NCBI RefSeq assembly: GCF_009258045.1
Contig: NZ_CP041166.1
Span: forward strand, 124,001 to 188,000
Length of the DNA stretch: 64,000 nt
Source of the DNA: Sulfurimonas xiamenensis
GTDB lineage: Bacteria; Campylobacterota; Campylobacteria; Campylobacterales; Sulfurimonadaceae
Direction of reading: 5' to 3'
The stretch's first letter is position 1. Each line of letters begins with the position of its first letter. Both the position numbers and the translations under genes were made by a program. Under the pieces are notes generated by a model, which saw nothing but the letters and a program-made list of their open reading frames with translations, made no database searches and was not told the origin of the DNA. Positions 1-8,705 of the stretch are shown in pieces.

Positions 1-1271
1 AATAGAAGATTTACATCGCGGGCTAAAATCTGACCAAGCATTACACGGCTTTTTTCTCCTCCTGAGAGAAGAGATACTTTTTTATCGGCGCTGTCTCCGC
101 TAAACATCATAGCTCCGCAGATGCTTCTGATAACCTGAGTCGAGAGTTTTGTATTTGCCGAGTGAATCTCATCCGTTACCGTGCTATCTGGGTGAAGTCG
201 AGCGATATTTGTCTGCCCAAAGTGTGCAAAGGTTGTACTTGGGTGCATATGAATCTCTCCGCTTAGCGGTTTTAATTCTCCTGCCATAGTATTTAAAAGG
301 GTTGATTTTCCTTTGCCGTTTTTTCCGATAATACCAAGACGCTCGCCTTTTTGAAGAGAAAATGAGATGTTTTTAAACAAAATATTATCATTTGTATATC
401 CAAAGCTGAGATCTTTTACATCAAGCAGAACTTTTGCAGGTGTCTCTTTGTAGTTAAAATCAAATTTTAGTGTTGCATCATATCCCAGATCTTCAAGCCG
501 ATCCATCTTCTCGAGCTGTTTCACTTTTGATTGTGCAAGAGCTGCCGTAGAGGCGCGGGCTTTGTTTCTTGCTATAAAATCTTCAAGCTCTTTTACCTTC
601 TTATCTTGAGAAATTTTTTGTTTTTCATAGAGCTCCTCATCGGCTTGAAGCTGTTCATAGAACTTATGGGTATCGCCTTGGATAACATTTAATTTTTTTC
701 TGATAATTCCCATTGTATGAGTTGTGATGGAGTCCATAAAATCTCGGTCGTGCGTGATAAGAATCACCTCTCCCTCAAAAGAGCGCAGAAAGTTTTTAAG
801 CCATCTTAGAGAGAGGATATCGAGATAGTTTGTCGGCTCGTCTAAGAGCAGAAGGTTTGGTTCTGTAACTAGGAGCTTTGCAAGATTGATGCGGATCTGA
901 TAGCCGCCTGAGAATGAGAGTGGGTCTTTTTCCAGATCCTCCTGCGTAAAACCCAAGCCAAAGAGAATCTTCTCTACTCTGTAGAGATCATACTTCATCT
1001 CCTCTTCAAGTGCAAGCGCCGCTTCTTCTCTAAGGGAGTTTTCGCTAAATTTCAAATGCTGTTTTAGCGCGCCTATCTTATACCCTTTTGGAATAATCAC
1101 TTCCCCGCTGTCGGGAAGCTCTTCACCTAAAATGATTTTAAAGAGTGTTGATTTACCGCTTCCGTTGCGTCCTACCAAACCGACTTTATTGCCTGAGTTT
1201 AGTTTAAAGTTTAGATTGGAAAAAAGCTCCTGTGAAGCAAAACTTTTTGAGATATTTATAAGTTGTATCAT
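1..1271 (-). CDS. ABC-F family ATP-binding protein (3' end outside window)
   Basis: The gene reads from an ATG at 1269-1271 leftward past base 1, so about 423 residues are visible and the C-terminus is missing. Two tandem ATP-binding domains can be seen. The first has Walker A GRNGSGKST (residues about 34-42), a modified signature FSGGYQIR and Walker B LLLLDEPTNYLD. A charged linker follows, then a second Walker A GKNGKGKST and signature LSGGEKSR. No membrane segments are present, which fits ABC-F proteins: soluble ATPases that act on the ribosome in translation rather than in transport. Which ABC-F subgroup it belongs to cannot be told here. It lies 9 bases upstream of the hydrolase gene, on the same strand as the next three genes. 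Confidence 0.9.
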   Translation of the reverse strand, partial: MIQLINISKSFASQELFSNLNFKLNSGNKVGLVGRNGSGKSTLFKIILGEELPDSGEVIIPKGYKIGALKQHLKFSENSLREEAALALEEEMKYDLYRVEKILFGLGFTQEDLEKDPLSFSGGYQIRINLAKLLVTEPNLLLLDEPTNYLDILSLRWLKNFLRSFEGEVILITHDRDFMDSITTHTMGIIRKKLNVIQGDTHKFYEQLQADEELYEKQKISQDKKVKELEDFIARNKARASTAALAQSKVKQLEKMDRLEDLGYDATLKFDFNYKETPAKVLLDVKDLSFGYTNDNILFKNISFSLQKGERLGIIGKNGKGKSTLLNTMAGELKPLSGEIHMHPSTTFAHFGQTNIARLHPDSTVTDEIHSANTKLSTQVIRSICGAMMFSGDSADKKVSLLSGGEKSRVMLGQILARDVNLL

Positions 1272-1280
1272 TAATCTCTT

Positions 1281-1823
1281 TTATTTGGACAAATTTTTAA
1301 TTTTTTGCAGTATCCACGGCCATTCACCGTAACTGCTTGAAGCATTTATGTGCCCTGCATTTTCTAAAACTTCTATAGGTATATTTAGTCTTTTTTGAAG
1401 TTCTTGTGCCTCTTCTTGCGTTATGTAAGGATCATTTGTTGATGTGATAAGAAGAGACTCTTTTGCGTAGAGATTTGCAGGAATTTTGCAAGGGTAAAAA
1501 CTCTCTATCTCTTTGATATCGCATGTCAGACTCGGCGGAGCAACGAGAAAAAGATTTTCCAGCTCTTTGGGTTTTGTTTCATTGCAGATGTGAAACCATA
1601 GTATATTTGCAACAGAGTGGCAGATAACAATATTCGGATTAAATGCATCGAGCTCTTTGGTTAACTCCTCTTTCCATCTGTTTTTATCGGGAAAATCTGG
1701 ATCGCTGAATTTTAAAAAACTTACACACCCGTAATCTTTTGCAATCTCTCCTGCCAGCCAGCTCTGCCAGTGAGGGAAATCGCTTCCGCCCCAGCCATGC
1801 AAAATTAAAACTCTTTTTTTCAC
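1281..1823 (-). CDS. RBBP9/YdeN-type serine alpha/beta hydrolase
   Basis: A 180-residue cytoplasmic protein with a small alpha/beta-hydrolase fold. An oxyanion-type motif LILHGWGGSD lies near residues 6-15. The nucleophile is probably Ser70 in CHSVAN, in place of the usual GHSLG, with Asp131 in STNDP and His158 in NAGHI completing a catalytic triad. Length and triad order match the RBBP9/YdeN family of small serine hydrolases, whose natural substrates are mostly unknown. It follows the diguanylate cyclase gene on the same strand with a 37-base gap and is followed by the ABC-F gene. No signal peptide is seen. The family call is firm; the substrate is not known. Confidence 0.8.
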   Translation of the reverse strand: MKKRVLILHGWGGSDFPHWQSWLAGEIAKDYGCVSFLKFSDPDFPDKNRWKEELTKELDAFNPNIVICHSVANILWFHICNETKPKELENLFLVAPPSLTCDIKEIESFYPCKIPANLYAKESLLITSTNDPYITQEEAQELQKRLNIPIEVLENAGHINASSSYGEWPWILQKIKNLSK

Positions 1824-1860
1824 TTTTTGCTCCTATTGGAAATAATAAAAGTATATCAAG

Positions 1861-2781
1861 TTATTTATTTTCATATGCAACATGATTTCTACCGTTTTCT
1901 TTTGCTCTATATAACATTTTGTCCGCAGCTGCTATAAGCTCCTCTTTCTCCTTGCAGGCATGAGGATAGAGTGTTGCCAATCCTATACTTGCCGTTAATG
2001 TCGGCATTACCGAAGAATCTTTATTTGGGATTTTTAATTGACGGATGGCATCTAGCAGACTATTCATCAAGGTTAGTGAATTTTTAAGGGTTGTATCGCC
2101 TAAGATTACTGCGAACTCCTCTCCGCCGTATCTCGCACAAAGATCAGCCGGTCTTTTTGCAAATGTTTTAAGTACAGACCCCACTTTTTTTAAACACTCA
2201 TCCCCCGCTTGATGTCCATAGGTGTCATTGAGCAGTTTAAAGTGGTCAAGGTCAATAATGGCAAGAGAGAGCGGCATCTTTAAGCGTACGCAGCGTCTCC
2301 ACTCATTTTCTAAAAAATCATCAAAATATCTGCGATTTGCAATATCTGTCAGTCCATCAATTCGAGAGAGGTTAAGTACCTTCTCTTCAGCTAATTTTCT
2401 CTCTGTTATTATTTCATGTGAAATAACATAATACTCTTTTTCTTCAAGTTTAAACGGAGTAACTCTCATCATAAACCATCTCTTCTCATTCGGGCTGTGG
2501 CATGGATACTCAAGATAGTAAAAATCTTTCACTTTGTTGATAACATCTCTTATCCCTTTGGCTGCCATAATCGCGTCTTTATCCCCTTTTAATGCGGATT
2601 TGTCGCACTCTTGAAGATAGTTAATCTTATCCCAGCCTTTATGTATAGAGGAGCTATTGTTCTCTCCAAATGTAATCCAGCTTCTATTGACATAGATAAT
2701 GTTGCCATTTTTATCAATTGCGCAAATATGCTGAGTTATGGTATCAAGAATTGATTTTAAAAGTTTGTCTGAACCCATCAT
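1861..2781 (-). CDS. PAS domain-containing diguanylate cyclase
   Basis: A 306-residue soluble signalling protein. Residues about 1-125 form a PAS sensor domain (ICAIDKNGNIIYVN near 19-32). Residues about 140-300 form a GGDEF domain with the active-site motif GGEEF at 219-223, metal-binding IDLDHFK before it, and an RPAD sequence at 210-213, five residues ahead of GGEEF. That is the position of the RxxD inhibitory site, so the enzyme probably makes cyclic di-GMP from two GTP and is inhibited by its product. There are no membrane segments, so the PAS signal is presumably cytoplasmic. It sits 24 bases downstream of gltX on the same strand. Two adjacent Met codons at the start leave a one-codon ambiguity. 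Confidence 0.9.
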   Translation of the reverse strand: MMGSDKLLKSILDTITQHICAIDKNGNIIYVNRSWITFGENNSSSIHKGWDKINYLQECDKSALKGDKDAIMAAKGIRDVINKVKDFYYLEYPCHSPNEKRWFMMRVTPFKLEEKEYYVISHEIITERKLAEEKVLNLSRIDGLTDIANRRYFDDFLENEWRRCVRLKMPLSLAIIDLDHFKLLNDTYGHQAGDECLKKVGSVLKTFAKRPADLCARYGGEEFAVILGDTTLKNSLTLMNSLLDAIRQLKIPNKDSSVMPTLTASIGLATLYPHACKEKEELIAAADKMLYRAKENGRNHVAYENK

Positions 2782-2805
2782 AACGCTTTCTCCAAAAAAA
2801 TATAA

Positions 2806-4194
2806 TTATCGGTGAGCTTCTACTGCTTTGTATATCCTTAAAAGCGTTTCATCTCTGCCTATAATAGCCATAATACTGTCCAACCCGGGACCAGACATCT
2901 TTCCTAAGAGTGCTATGCGAAGCGGCTGACCTATTTTCCCAAAACCTATCTCCATCTCATCCACTACTTCCTGCATTAGATGATGATAATCGCTTGGGAG
3001 ATGAAGCTCTTTTGCTGCGCTTACTTTTTCGCTAAATGCTTCTAAAATCTCTATAGCATTGTCTTTAAATGATTTTTTTGCGGCTTTTTCATCATAATAG
3101 GTCGGAGTTGTAATAATCTCATAGACAAGATTAGACATCTCTTTAAGAGTTTTGGCACGCTCTTTTATGGCATCGAGCAAAATTTCTTTTTTATCATGCG
3201 AAGCAAGCAGCAAACCGTACTGTTCAAGGAGTTTTGCCAACTCACTGTTTGGAGTGTTTTTGATATAGTGAGAGTTAAGCCAGTCGAGCTTTTCTGTATT
3301 GTAGATAGATGCTGATTTATTGATGTTCTTTGGATCAAAAAGCTCTTTCATCTCATTCATGGAAAATATCTCTTGATCTTTGTAGCTCCAACCAAGACGA
3401 ACCAAAAAGTTTAAGAGTGCCTCAGGAGTGTATCCCATCTCTTTATAAGCCATAACATCGGTAGCACCGTCTCTTTTAGAGAGCTTTTTGCCCTCTGAAT
3501 TATGGATCATAGGCACATGATAAAAACTTGGCACATCAAAGCCCAGCGCTTCATAGATAACTATCTGTTTTGGTGTATTTGAGAGGTGATCATCACCACG
3601 AATAATCTCATTTACTCCCATTAAATGGTCATCAATTGCCACAACAAAGTTATATGTCGGTGAACCGTCTGCTCTGGCAATAATAAAATCATCTAAAATA
3701 TCTTCAGCTTTAAAAATGACATTGCCTTTGACGCCATCTTTAACAACAATATCTCCGCTAAGAGGTGCTTTTATGCGGATAACAGGTTGAACACCATCAG
3801 GCGGAGTGCCTTTAAAATCACGATATTTGCCATTATATTTGGTTCTCTCTTTGTTTGCCATTTGAGCTTCACGAAGTTCCGCCAGCTCCTCTTTTGACAT
3901 GTAGCATTTGTAAGCTTTGCCTTCATCAAGGAGTTTGTTGATATATTTTGCATATATATCATCTCTTTGTGATTGATAGACTATTTCACCGTCATGTTCA
4001 AGATTTAACCACTCAAAAGCTTTTAAAATTGCATCTGCCGCTTCTTGTGAATTTCTCGCTTTATCTGTATCTTCAATTCGAAGAAGAAATTTACCGCCGT
4101 TTTTTCTTGCCCAAAGATAAGAAAAAAGTGCTGTTCTTAAACCGCCAATATGTAAATAACCTGTAGGACTTGGAGCAAAACGAGTAACAACCAT
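2806..4194 (-). CDS. gltX: Glutamate--tRNA ligase
   Basis: A class I aminoacyl-tRNA synthetase of 462 residues that charges tRNA with glutamate. The HIGH-type motif is HIGG at residues 15-18 after FAPSPTGYL, and the KMSKS-type motif is KLSKR at about 237-241. The length is normal for bacterial GluRS. Epsilonproteobacteria typically carry two GltX paralogues, one charging tRNA-Glu and one specialised for tRNA-Gln that feeds the GatCAB amidotransferase; which one this is cannot be decided by eye. The gene diverges from the SurA-like gene with an 87-base promoter region between them and heads a leftward run ending at the ABC-F gene. Confidence 0.96.
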   Translation of the reverse strand: MVVTRFAPSPTGYLHIGGLRTALFSYLWARKNGGKFLLRIEDTDKARNSQEAADAILKAFEWLNLEHDGEIVYQSQRDDIYAKYINKLLDEGKAYKCYMSKEELAELREAQMANKERTKYNGKYRDFKGTPPDGVQPVIRIKAPLSGDIVVKDGVKGNVIFKAEDILDDFIIARADGSPTYNFVVAIDDHLMGVNEIIRGDDHLSNTPKQIVIYEALGFDVPSFYHVPMIHNSEGKKLSKRDGATDVMAYKEMGYTPEALLNFLVRLGWSYKDQEIFSMNEMKELFDPKNINKSASIYNTEKLDWLNSHYIKNTPNSELAKLLEQYGLLLASHDKKEILLDAIKERAKTLKEMSNLVYEIITTPTYYDEKAAKKSFKDNAIEILEAFSEKVSAAKELHLPSDYHHLMQEVVDEMEIGFGKIGQPLRIALLGKMSGPGLDSIMAIIGRDETLLRIYKAVEAHR

Positions 4195-4281
4195 AAAAAA
4201 CCTTTTGTTTTAGTTGCGCAATTTTAGGCTATTATTTGTTAAAATCGGGTAAAATGCCATTTTAAATTTATAGGATAGTTA

Positions 4282-5124
4282 ATGATATATAAAATATTTG
4301 TATTTCTTTTTTTTAGTACATTTTTGAGTGCTGAATTGATCAACGGTGTAAGTGTTGTCGTAAAGGGAGAGCCGATTACTCTTTATGATATTAAAGAAGA
4401 GATGAGCATACTTAATGTTGATGCTGCCCAGGCAACTGACATTTTGATAAGAAAAAAGCTTGAAGAAGCAGAAATAAACGAGAGAAAAATAAGTGTAAGC
4501 AGTTCTGAAGTTTATGATGATATTAAAAAAATAGCATCTATGAATAAAATGAGTATCGATGAATTTTATGATGTTGTTAGAAATTCAAACGGGCTCACCT
4601 CTACAGAGCTCAAAGAAAAAACAAAAGAGAAGCTTCTCTCCCAAAAACTATATGCATCAATAGCCTACTCTTCTCTAGATGTTCCAGGGGAAGAGGAGAT
4701 AAAAGAGTATTATGAGCTTCACAAAGAGCAGTTCATGCACCCAAGTGCTTTTGATGTTGTTATATACAGTTCTCAAAATAGAGATGCTCTGCAAAAAAAG
4801 AGAACTACTCCTCTGTATCACTCTGATGAGATAAGAATCGATGAACAGACACTTCCATATGACAGGCTTCCACCTGAATTGCTTCAGATGCTTAAAAATA
4901 CAAAAGAGAAGAGTTTTACTCCTATTTTTCAGGATACAAATGCTCTTTATACAAGTTTTTATCTCAAAGAGATACAAAGCTCCAAAGAGACAAGTTATGA
5001 GAGTGTAAAAGAGCAGATAATCAATATGATAATGAGCCAAAAAAGAGAGCAAGTTTTAGGTGATTATTTTGCAAGATTGAGAAATAATGCAGATATTCAA
5101 ATTATTAGAGAAGTAAAAGAGTAA
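4282..5124 (+). CDS. SurA/Peb4-like periplasmic chaperone (peptidyl-prolyl isomerase family)
   Basis: A 280-residue exported protein. Residues 1-17 are a signal peptide (hydrophobic KIFVFLFFSTFLSAE). A SurA N-terminal type helical region follows (NGVSVVVKGEPIT, then IRKKLEEAEINER). Residues about 150-240 look like a shortened parvulin-type domain, but the usual catalytic sequence is hard to see, so chaperone activity is likelier than isomerase activity. Such proteins escort outer-membrane proteins through the periplasm in Campylobacterota. The stop codon TAA directly abuts the ATG of the next gene, so the two are probably translationally coupled although their functions look unrelated. Confidence 0.8.
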   Translation: MIYKIFVFLFFSTFLSAELINGVSVVVKGEPITLYDIKEEMSILNVDAAQATDILIRKKLEEAEINERKISVSSSEVYDDIKKIASMNKMSIDEFYDVVRNSNGLTSTELKEKTKEKLLSQKLYASIAYSSLDVPGEEEIKEYYELHKEQFMHPSAFDVVIYSSQNRDALQKKRTTPLYHSDEIRIDEQTLPYDRLPPELLQMLKNTKEKSFTPIFQDTNALYTSFYLKEIQSSKETSYESVKEQIINMIMSQKREQVLGDYFARLRNNADIQIIREVKE

Positions 5125-5568
5125 ATGTTAAGTGATAAAAATTTTATAAAAATTGCACAGGAGATAGCAACTGCTTCAAAGTGCGTATCTAAACAGGTAG
5201 GCGCTGTTATAGTTAAAGATGGAAGAATCTTGAGTACGGGCTATAACGGTACTCCTGCAGGATATATAAACTGCTGTGAGCATTGGGATGATGAGTATAC
5301 GCCTGAACATCATGACTGGTCAAAAACTTATGAGATACATGCGGAGATGAATGCCATTATTTGGGCGGCAAGAAAAGGGATCTGTATAGAAGATGCTACA
5401 ATTTATGTAACATTAGAGCCGTGCAGTGAATGCAGTAAAAACATTATAGCCAGCGGGATTAAAAGAATTGTATATTTAAAACCGTATGAGCATACGCACT
5501 CTGAGGTAATCTCAAAATTTATTAAAGACAATGGAGTAAGCATTGAAAAACTTAATTATGAGGATTGA
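5125..5568 (+). CDS. Deoxycytidylate (dCMP) deaminase family protein
   Basis: A 147-residue zinc-dependent cytidine/dCMP deaminase. The zinc and catalytic residues are visible as HAEMN (His72, Glu74) and PCSEC (Cys100, Cys103). A further Cys/His-rich stretch, INCCEHWDDEY, lies near 49-58, as in ComEB/dCMP deaminases that bind a second zinc. It converts dCMP to dUMP, feeding dTMP synthesis. The gene starts immediately after the SurA-like gene and is followed three bases later by the NifU-like gene, making a compact three-gene unit. The length is typical of bacterial dCMP deaminases. Confidence 0.88.
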   Translation: MLSDKNFIKIAQEIATASKCVSKQVGAVIVKDGRILSTGYNGTPAGYINCCEHWDDEYTPEHHDWSKTYEIHAEMNAIIWAARKGICIEDATIYVTLEPCSECSKNIIASGIKRIVYLKPYEHTHSEVISKFIKDNGVSIEKLNYED

Positions 5569-5571
5569 ATT

Positions 5572-6114
5572 ATGAATGAAGAAAAAGAGTTAAAAGCTGA
5601 GATAGGCAAACACCTTATGCAGCCTGAAAACTATGGAAAACTTGAGGATGCCAACTGCGTGGGTGTAGGAATGGATCATGCTACAAAAAGTTATGTAATA
5701 ATGTATATTAAAAGAGATGAAAATAAAATTCTCGATATTATGTTTGCTACAAACGGTACACAAGACACTACAACGCTAGGTTCGATTTTTACTGAAATGA
5801 TAAAAGGCGAAACGGTAGAGAATGCGCTTGAAATAGCTTCAAATTTGGAAAAAGAGCTTCAAGAGAGTTATGCATCTATTCCTGCTCCCAAAGTTGATTT
5901 ATCAAAACCCGAAGGAGAGCAGGTTGAGCGTGTTGCAACAGAGTCCCAAGACAGTGCAAATATGGTTCTTACCGCTTTTGGTGCAGCGATACGCCATTAT
6001 GAGCGTAAAGAAGCCGGCATAGAAGAGGAGAGATTTGAGAGAAGCATATCAAAATCATGCCTCTATTCAGGCACAGAGTGCCACTATGTTCCAAAAGAGC
6101 CTAAAGAGTCTTAA
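5572..6114 (+). CDS. NifU/IscU-like protein lacking the cluster-ligand cysteines
   Basis: A 180-residue protein whose first 130 residues follow the IscU/NifU N-terminal fold: HLMQPENYGKLEDAN, then GVGMDHATKSYVIMYI, then an ATNGTQDTTTLGS segment. In true scaffold proteins these positions hold PACGD, YGCGS and a later HCS, which supply the three Fe-S ligand cysteines. Here all three positions are replaced. The only cysteines lie outside them: one in DANCVG, and two near the C-terminus in SCLYSGTECHY. The protein is therefore unlikely to build a classical cluster; a regulatory or partner-binding role is possible. It is the last gene of the surA-like/dCMP deaminase unit. Confidence 0.7.
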   Translation: MNEEKELKAEIGKHLMQPENYGKLEDANCVGVGMDHATKSYVIMYIKRDENKILDIMFATNGTQDTTTLGSIFTEMIKGETVENALEIASNLEKELQESYASIPAPKVDLSKPEGEQVERVATESQDSANMVLTAFGAAIRHYERKEAGIEEERFERSISKSCLYSGTECHYVPKEPKES

Positions 6115-6127
6115 CTTCTCTCTTTAG
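6101..6127 (+). terminator. Possible stem-loop terminator after the NifU-like gene
   Basis: CTAAAGAG at 6101-6108 and CTCTTTAG at 6120-6127 form an 8-bp perfect stem with an 11-base loop across the stop codon of the NifU-like gene. The following bases are not a clean T run, so intrinsic termination is only plausible. Confidence 0.4.
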
Positions 6128-6272
6128 TCCCTCTAACACAAATTTATCCCACTTTTTAATTTTTTTCAACTTTTTTTACTCGATTGAATTATAGTCAAAA
6201 ATTTCATATTAGCAGTTTGAAATTTTAAAATAATTGTGATTTTACAAAATAAGTTTTTATTTTTCCAAATAA

Positions 6273-6302
6273 TTGTACAAATAAAAGTTATTTTAGTATA
6301 AT
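6273..6302 (+). promoter_or_regulatory. Putative sigma-70 type promoter of the iorA operon
   Basis: TTGTAC at 6273-6278 and a perfect TATAAT at 6297-6302, separated by 18 bases, lie 28 bases ahead of the iorA start in a very AT-rich spacer of about 200 bases with no other gene. Confidence 0.55.
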
Positions 6303-6329
6303 TGTTCAAAAAAATATCGGGTTGTAAAT

Positions 6330-8162
6330 ATGAAACAGACATTAATGGGAAATGATGCAATTGCATGGGGGCTTATTCACGCAAATGTGGATATGGTCAG
6401 TGGATATCCTGGAACTCCTTCGAGTGAAATATTAACCGGCGTTCAAAAAATAAAACATCAATTAAAGCTTGACACATATGCGGAGTGGGGAGCAAATGAA
6501 AAAGTCGGCTTTGAGGTGGCTTATGCGGGTGCAATTGCCGGCAAGAGAACATGTGCGACAATGAAGCAGGTGGGACTCAATGTAGCAAGTGATGCTTTAA
6601 TGAGTGCTGCATATATTGGAAATTTAGGCGGGATGCTTCTAGTTAGTGCCGATGATCCCGGTTTTTACTCTTCGCAAACAGAGCAGGACAGTCGCGTATT
6701 TGCAAAGTTTGCAAGGATTCCTGTTCTTGATCCTGCAACACCGCAGGATGCTTATGATTTTACAAAAATGGGCGTTGAACTCTCAGAAAAATTTCAAATT
6801 CCAGTTATGCTTCGTCCGGTTATGAGAGTGTGTCATGCCAGAGAAATTATAGAGATGGACGATACAACAGACTACCAGCCAAATAAGGGCGAGTTTGTAA
6901 GGGATGTTCCTAGATGGGGCGCGGTGCCTAGAGATGGAAGATTTGTTCAAGGTTTGGATCAGCTAAAGAGAGTTGAGATTATCGCACAATATAACTGGGA
7001 GAATTTTTTAAAACCTCAGTTTGAAGCTTGCAAGGGCGGAAAATTGCTTATTATTACAAGCGGCACCGGTCACGGTTTTACTCTTGAGACTTTAAAAGAT
7101 CTGGGGCTTGAGACAGATGTTGTAAAGGTTATAATGCCTTATCCTCTTCCTGTAAAAGAGATTCAGGAGCAGTTTGAAAAATATGAAAAAGTGCTTGTGG
7201 TGGAGGAGCCTTATCCATGTATAGAGGAGCAGATTGCGCATCCTAAAGTGTATGGGAAAAATACAAACACTACCCATGCAATAGATGAGATGAAAAAAGA
7301 GGAGGTGCTAAAGGCATTTCAAAAAATAGGATTTTATAGCGGTGCAAATATTTATGAAGCACCCAAGATAGATTTGGGCTTTGATGTTCCTGCCCGCCCG
7401 CCCGCACTTTGCCCTGGATGTCCGCACAGAGATGTCTACTATGCAATTATGAAGGTCTTTAAAAAGAAAAAATCGATCTATCCGTCTGATATTGGATGTT
7501 ATACTTTGGGTATCGCCCAGGGTGCGATTGATTCTCTTTTGTGTATGGGTGCTTCTGTGGCAATGGCAAGCGGCTACTCTTTGGCTGATCCGAGCAAAGA
7601 TGTTGTCGCAACAATCGGTGATGGCACATTTTTTCACTCAGGAATTCCGCCGCTTTTAAATGCGATATACCAAGGGCATAGATTTGTGCTTGTGATTTTG
7701 GATAATTCAACAATTGCTATGACTGGAAGACAGGTGACTCCGGGCAGAGTCCATAAACAAATAGATATTAAAAAAATTGTAGAAGGCATGGGGATAGAGT
7801 GCCTGGAGCATCATTACAGTTACAAGATGCATGAGAATATTGATTTTTTCAAAAAAGTAAAAGATGTTTATGATGCAAGCACAGAAGGGCCGACAGTTGT
7901 TGTGGTAAGAGAGTTTTGTATTTTGGATGCCCAGAGGGCACCTGACTTTGTTCCAAATATTTTTGTAAAAGTGGATGAAGATTTGTGTGTGGCGTGTGAT
8001 CAATGTACAACCGTCTATAAGTGTCCTCCTATGAGTTACAATGCCGATGGCAAAATAGAGATAGATCCATTTTTGTGTGCAGGGTGTGCTGGATGTCTTG
8101 AAGTTGTATGTCCGACAGATGCATTTATAGTAGATGAAAACTATCTCAAAAAAGGAAACTAG
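6330..8162 (+). CDS. iorA: Indolepyruvate:ferredoxin oxidoreductase, alpha subunit
   Basis: A 610-residue thiamine-diphosphate enzyme that oxidatively decarboxylates arylpyruvates (from Trp, Phe or Tyr) to aryl-acetyl-CoA and passes electrons to ferredoxin, or runs in reverse. Visible motifs are the N-terminal PGTPSSE and ANEKVGFEVAYAGA (pyrimidine/pyruvate domain), LCPGCPHRDVY, and the TDP-binding ATIGDGTFFHSG. Two C-terminal Cys clusters (CVACDQC and CAGCAGCLEVVCP) are expected to hold 4Fe-4S centres. It is cytoplasmic and works with IorB, encoded one base downstream. An AT-rich promoter region precedes it. Length and domain order match the family. Confidence 0.93.
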   Translation: MKQTLMGNDAIAWGLIHANVDMVSGYPGTPSSEILTGVQKIKHQLKLDTYAEWGANEKVGFEVAYAGAIAGKRTCATMKQVGLNVASDALMSAAYIGNLGGMLLVSADDPGFYSSQTEQDSRVFAKFARIPVLDPATPQDAYDFTKMGVELSEKFQIPVMLRPVMRVCHAREIIEMDDTTDYQPNKGEFVRDVPRWGAVPRDGRFVQGLDQLKRVEIIAQYNWENFLKPQFEACKGGKLLIITSGTGHGFTLETLKDLGLETDVVKVIMPYPLPVKEIQEQFEKYEKVLVVEEPYPCIEEQIAHPKVYGKNTNTTHAIDEMKKEEVLKAFQKIGFYSGANIYEAPKIDLGFDVPARPPALCPGCPHRDVYYAIMKVFKKKKSIYPSDIGCYTLGIAQGAIDSLLCMGASVAMASGYSLADPSKDVVATIGDGTFFHSGIPPLLNAIYQGHRFVLVILDNSTIAMTGRQVTPGRVHKQIDIKKIVEGMGIECLEHHYSYKMHENIDFFKKVKDVYDASTEGPTVVVVREFCILDAQRAPDFVPNIFVKVDEDLCVACDQCTTVYKCPPMSYNADGKIEIDPFLCAGCAGCLEVVCPTDAFIVDENYLKKGN

Positions 8163-8163
8163 T

Positions 8164-8691
8164 ATGAAGTATCAGATTGTTATTGCCGGATTTGGCGGGC
8201 AGGGCGTTGTTTTTTTGGTAAAAGTTCTTGCAATTTGCGCAGGAAACAGAGATATACCATTTTTGGGAACTGAAAATCATGGAATGAGCCAAAGAGGCGG
8301 CGCTGTAAGCTGTGATATTAAAATAGGGGATTTTACAAATCCCGTTATCGATAAAAATCAGGCAAATTTGATTATAGGACTTGATGCAAACGAGAGTTTA
8401 AGAAATATAGCATTTTTAAGAGCAGACGGTGCAATGGTGACAAATGCAAAAGAGGATTACCCATCGATACCTTTTAAACTTGCAAGAGTTGATGCAAATG
8501 CCAAAGCTTTAAATAAAGAGTTTCCTATTCAAGGGCTTAATGTTTATATGCTTGGAGTGGCTTTGGCTTGTGTAGAAGACTTTCCTTTTAGTGTTGATGA
8601 GGTAAAGAGAGCCATAACTCAAATGAATGCAAAAGTAGCTGAGCAAAATATTAAGATATTAGATATGGCTATAAAAAATTATATATCATAG
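8164..8691 (+). CDS. iorB: Indolepyruvate:ferredoxin oxidoreductase, beta (gamma-type) subunit
   Basis: A 175-residue partner of IorA. The N-terminal glycine-rich GFGGQGVVFLVKVL and the following TENHGMSQRGG are the hallmarks of the 2-oxoacid:acceptor oxidoreductase gamma domain. The ATG at 8164 is chosen because the family starts just before the YQIVIAGFGGQG strand and an AAAGGA site lies upstream; an in-frame ATG at 8134 would lie inside iorA. The gene follows iorA with one base between them, so the two subunits are surely co-translated. It is followed by paaK after 14 bases. Confidence 0.92.
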   Translation: MKYQIVIAGFGGQGVVFLVKVLAICAGNRDIPFLGTENHGMSQRGGAVSCDIKIGDFTNPVIDKNQANLIIGLDANESLRNIAFLRADGAMVTNAKEDYPSIPFKLARVDANAKALNKEFPIQGLNVYMLGVALACVEDFPFSVDEVKRAITQMNAKVAEQNIKILDMAIKNYIS

Positions 8692-8705
8692 AGATTGGAG
8701 CAAGT

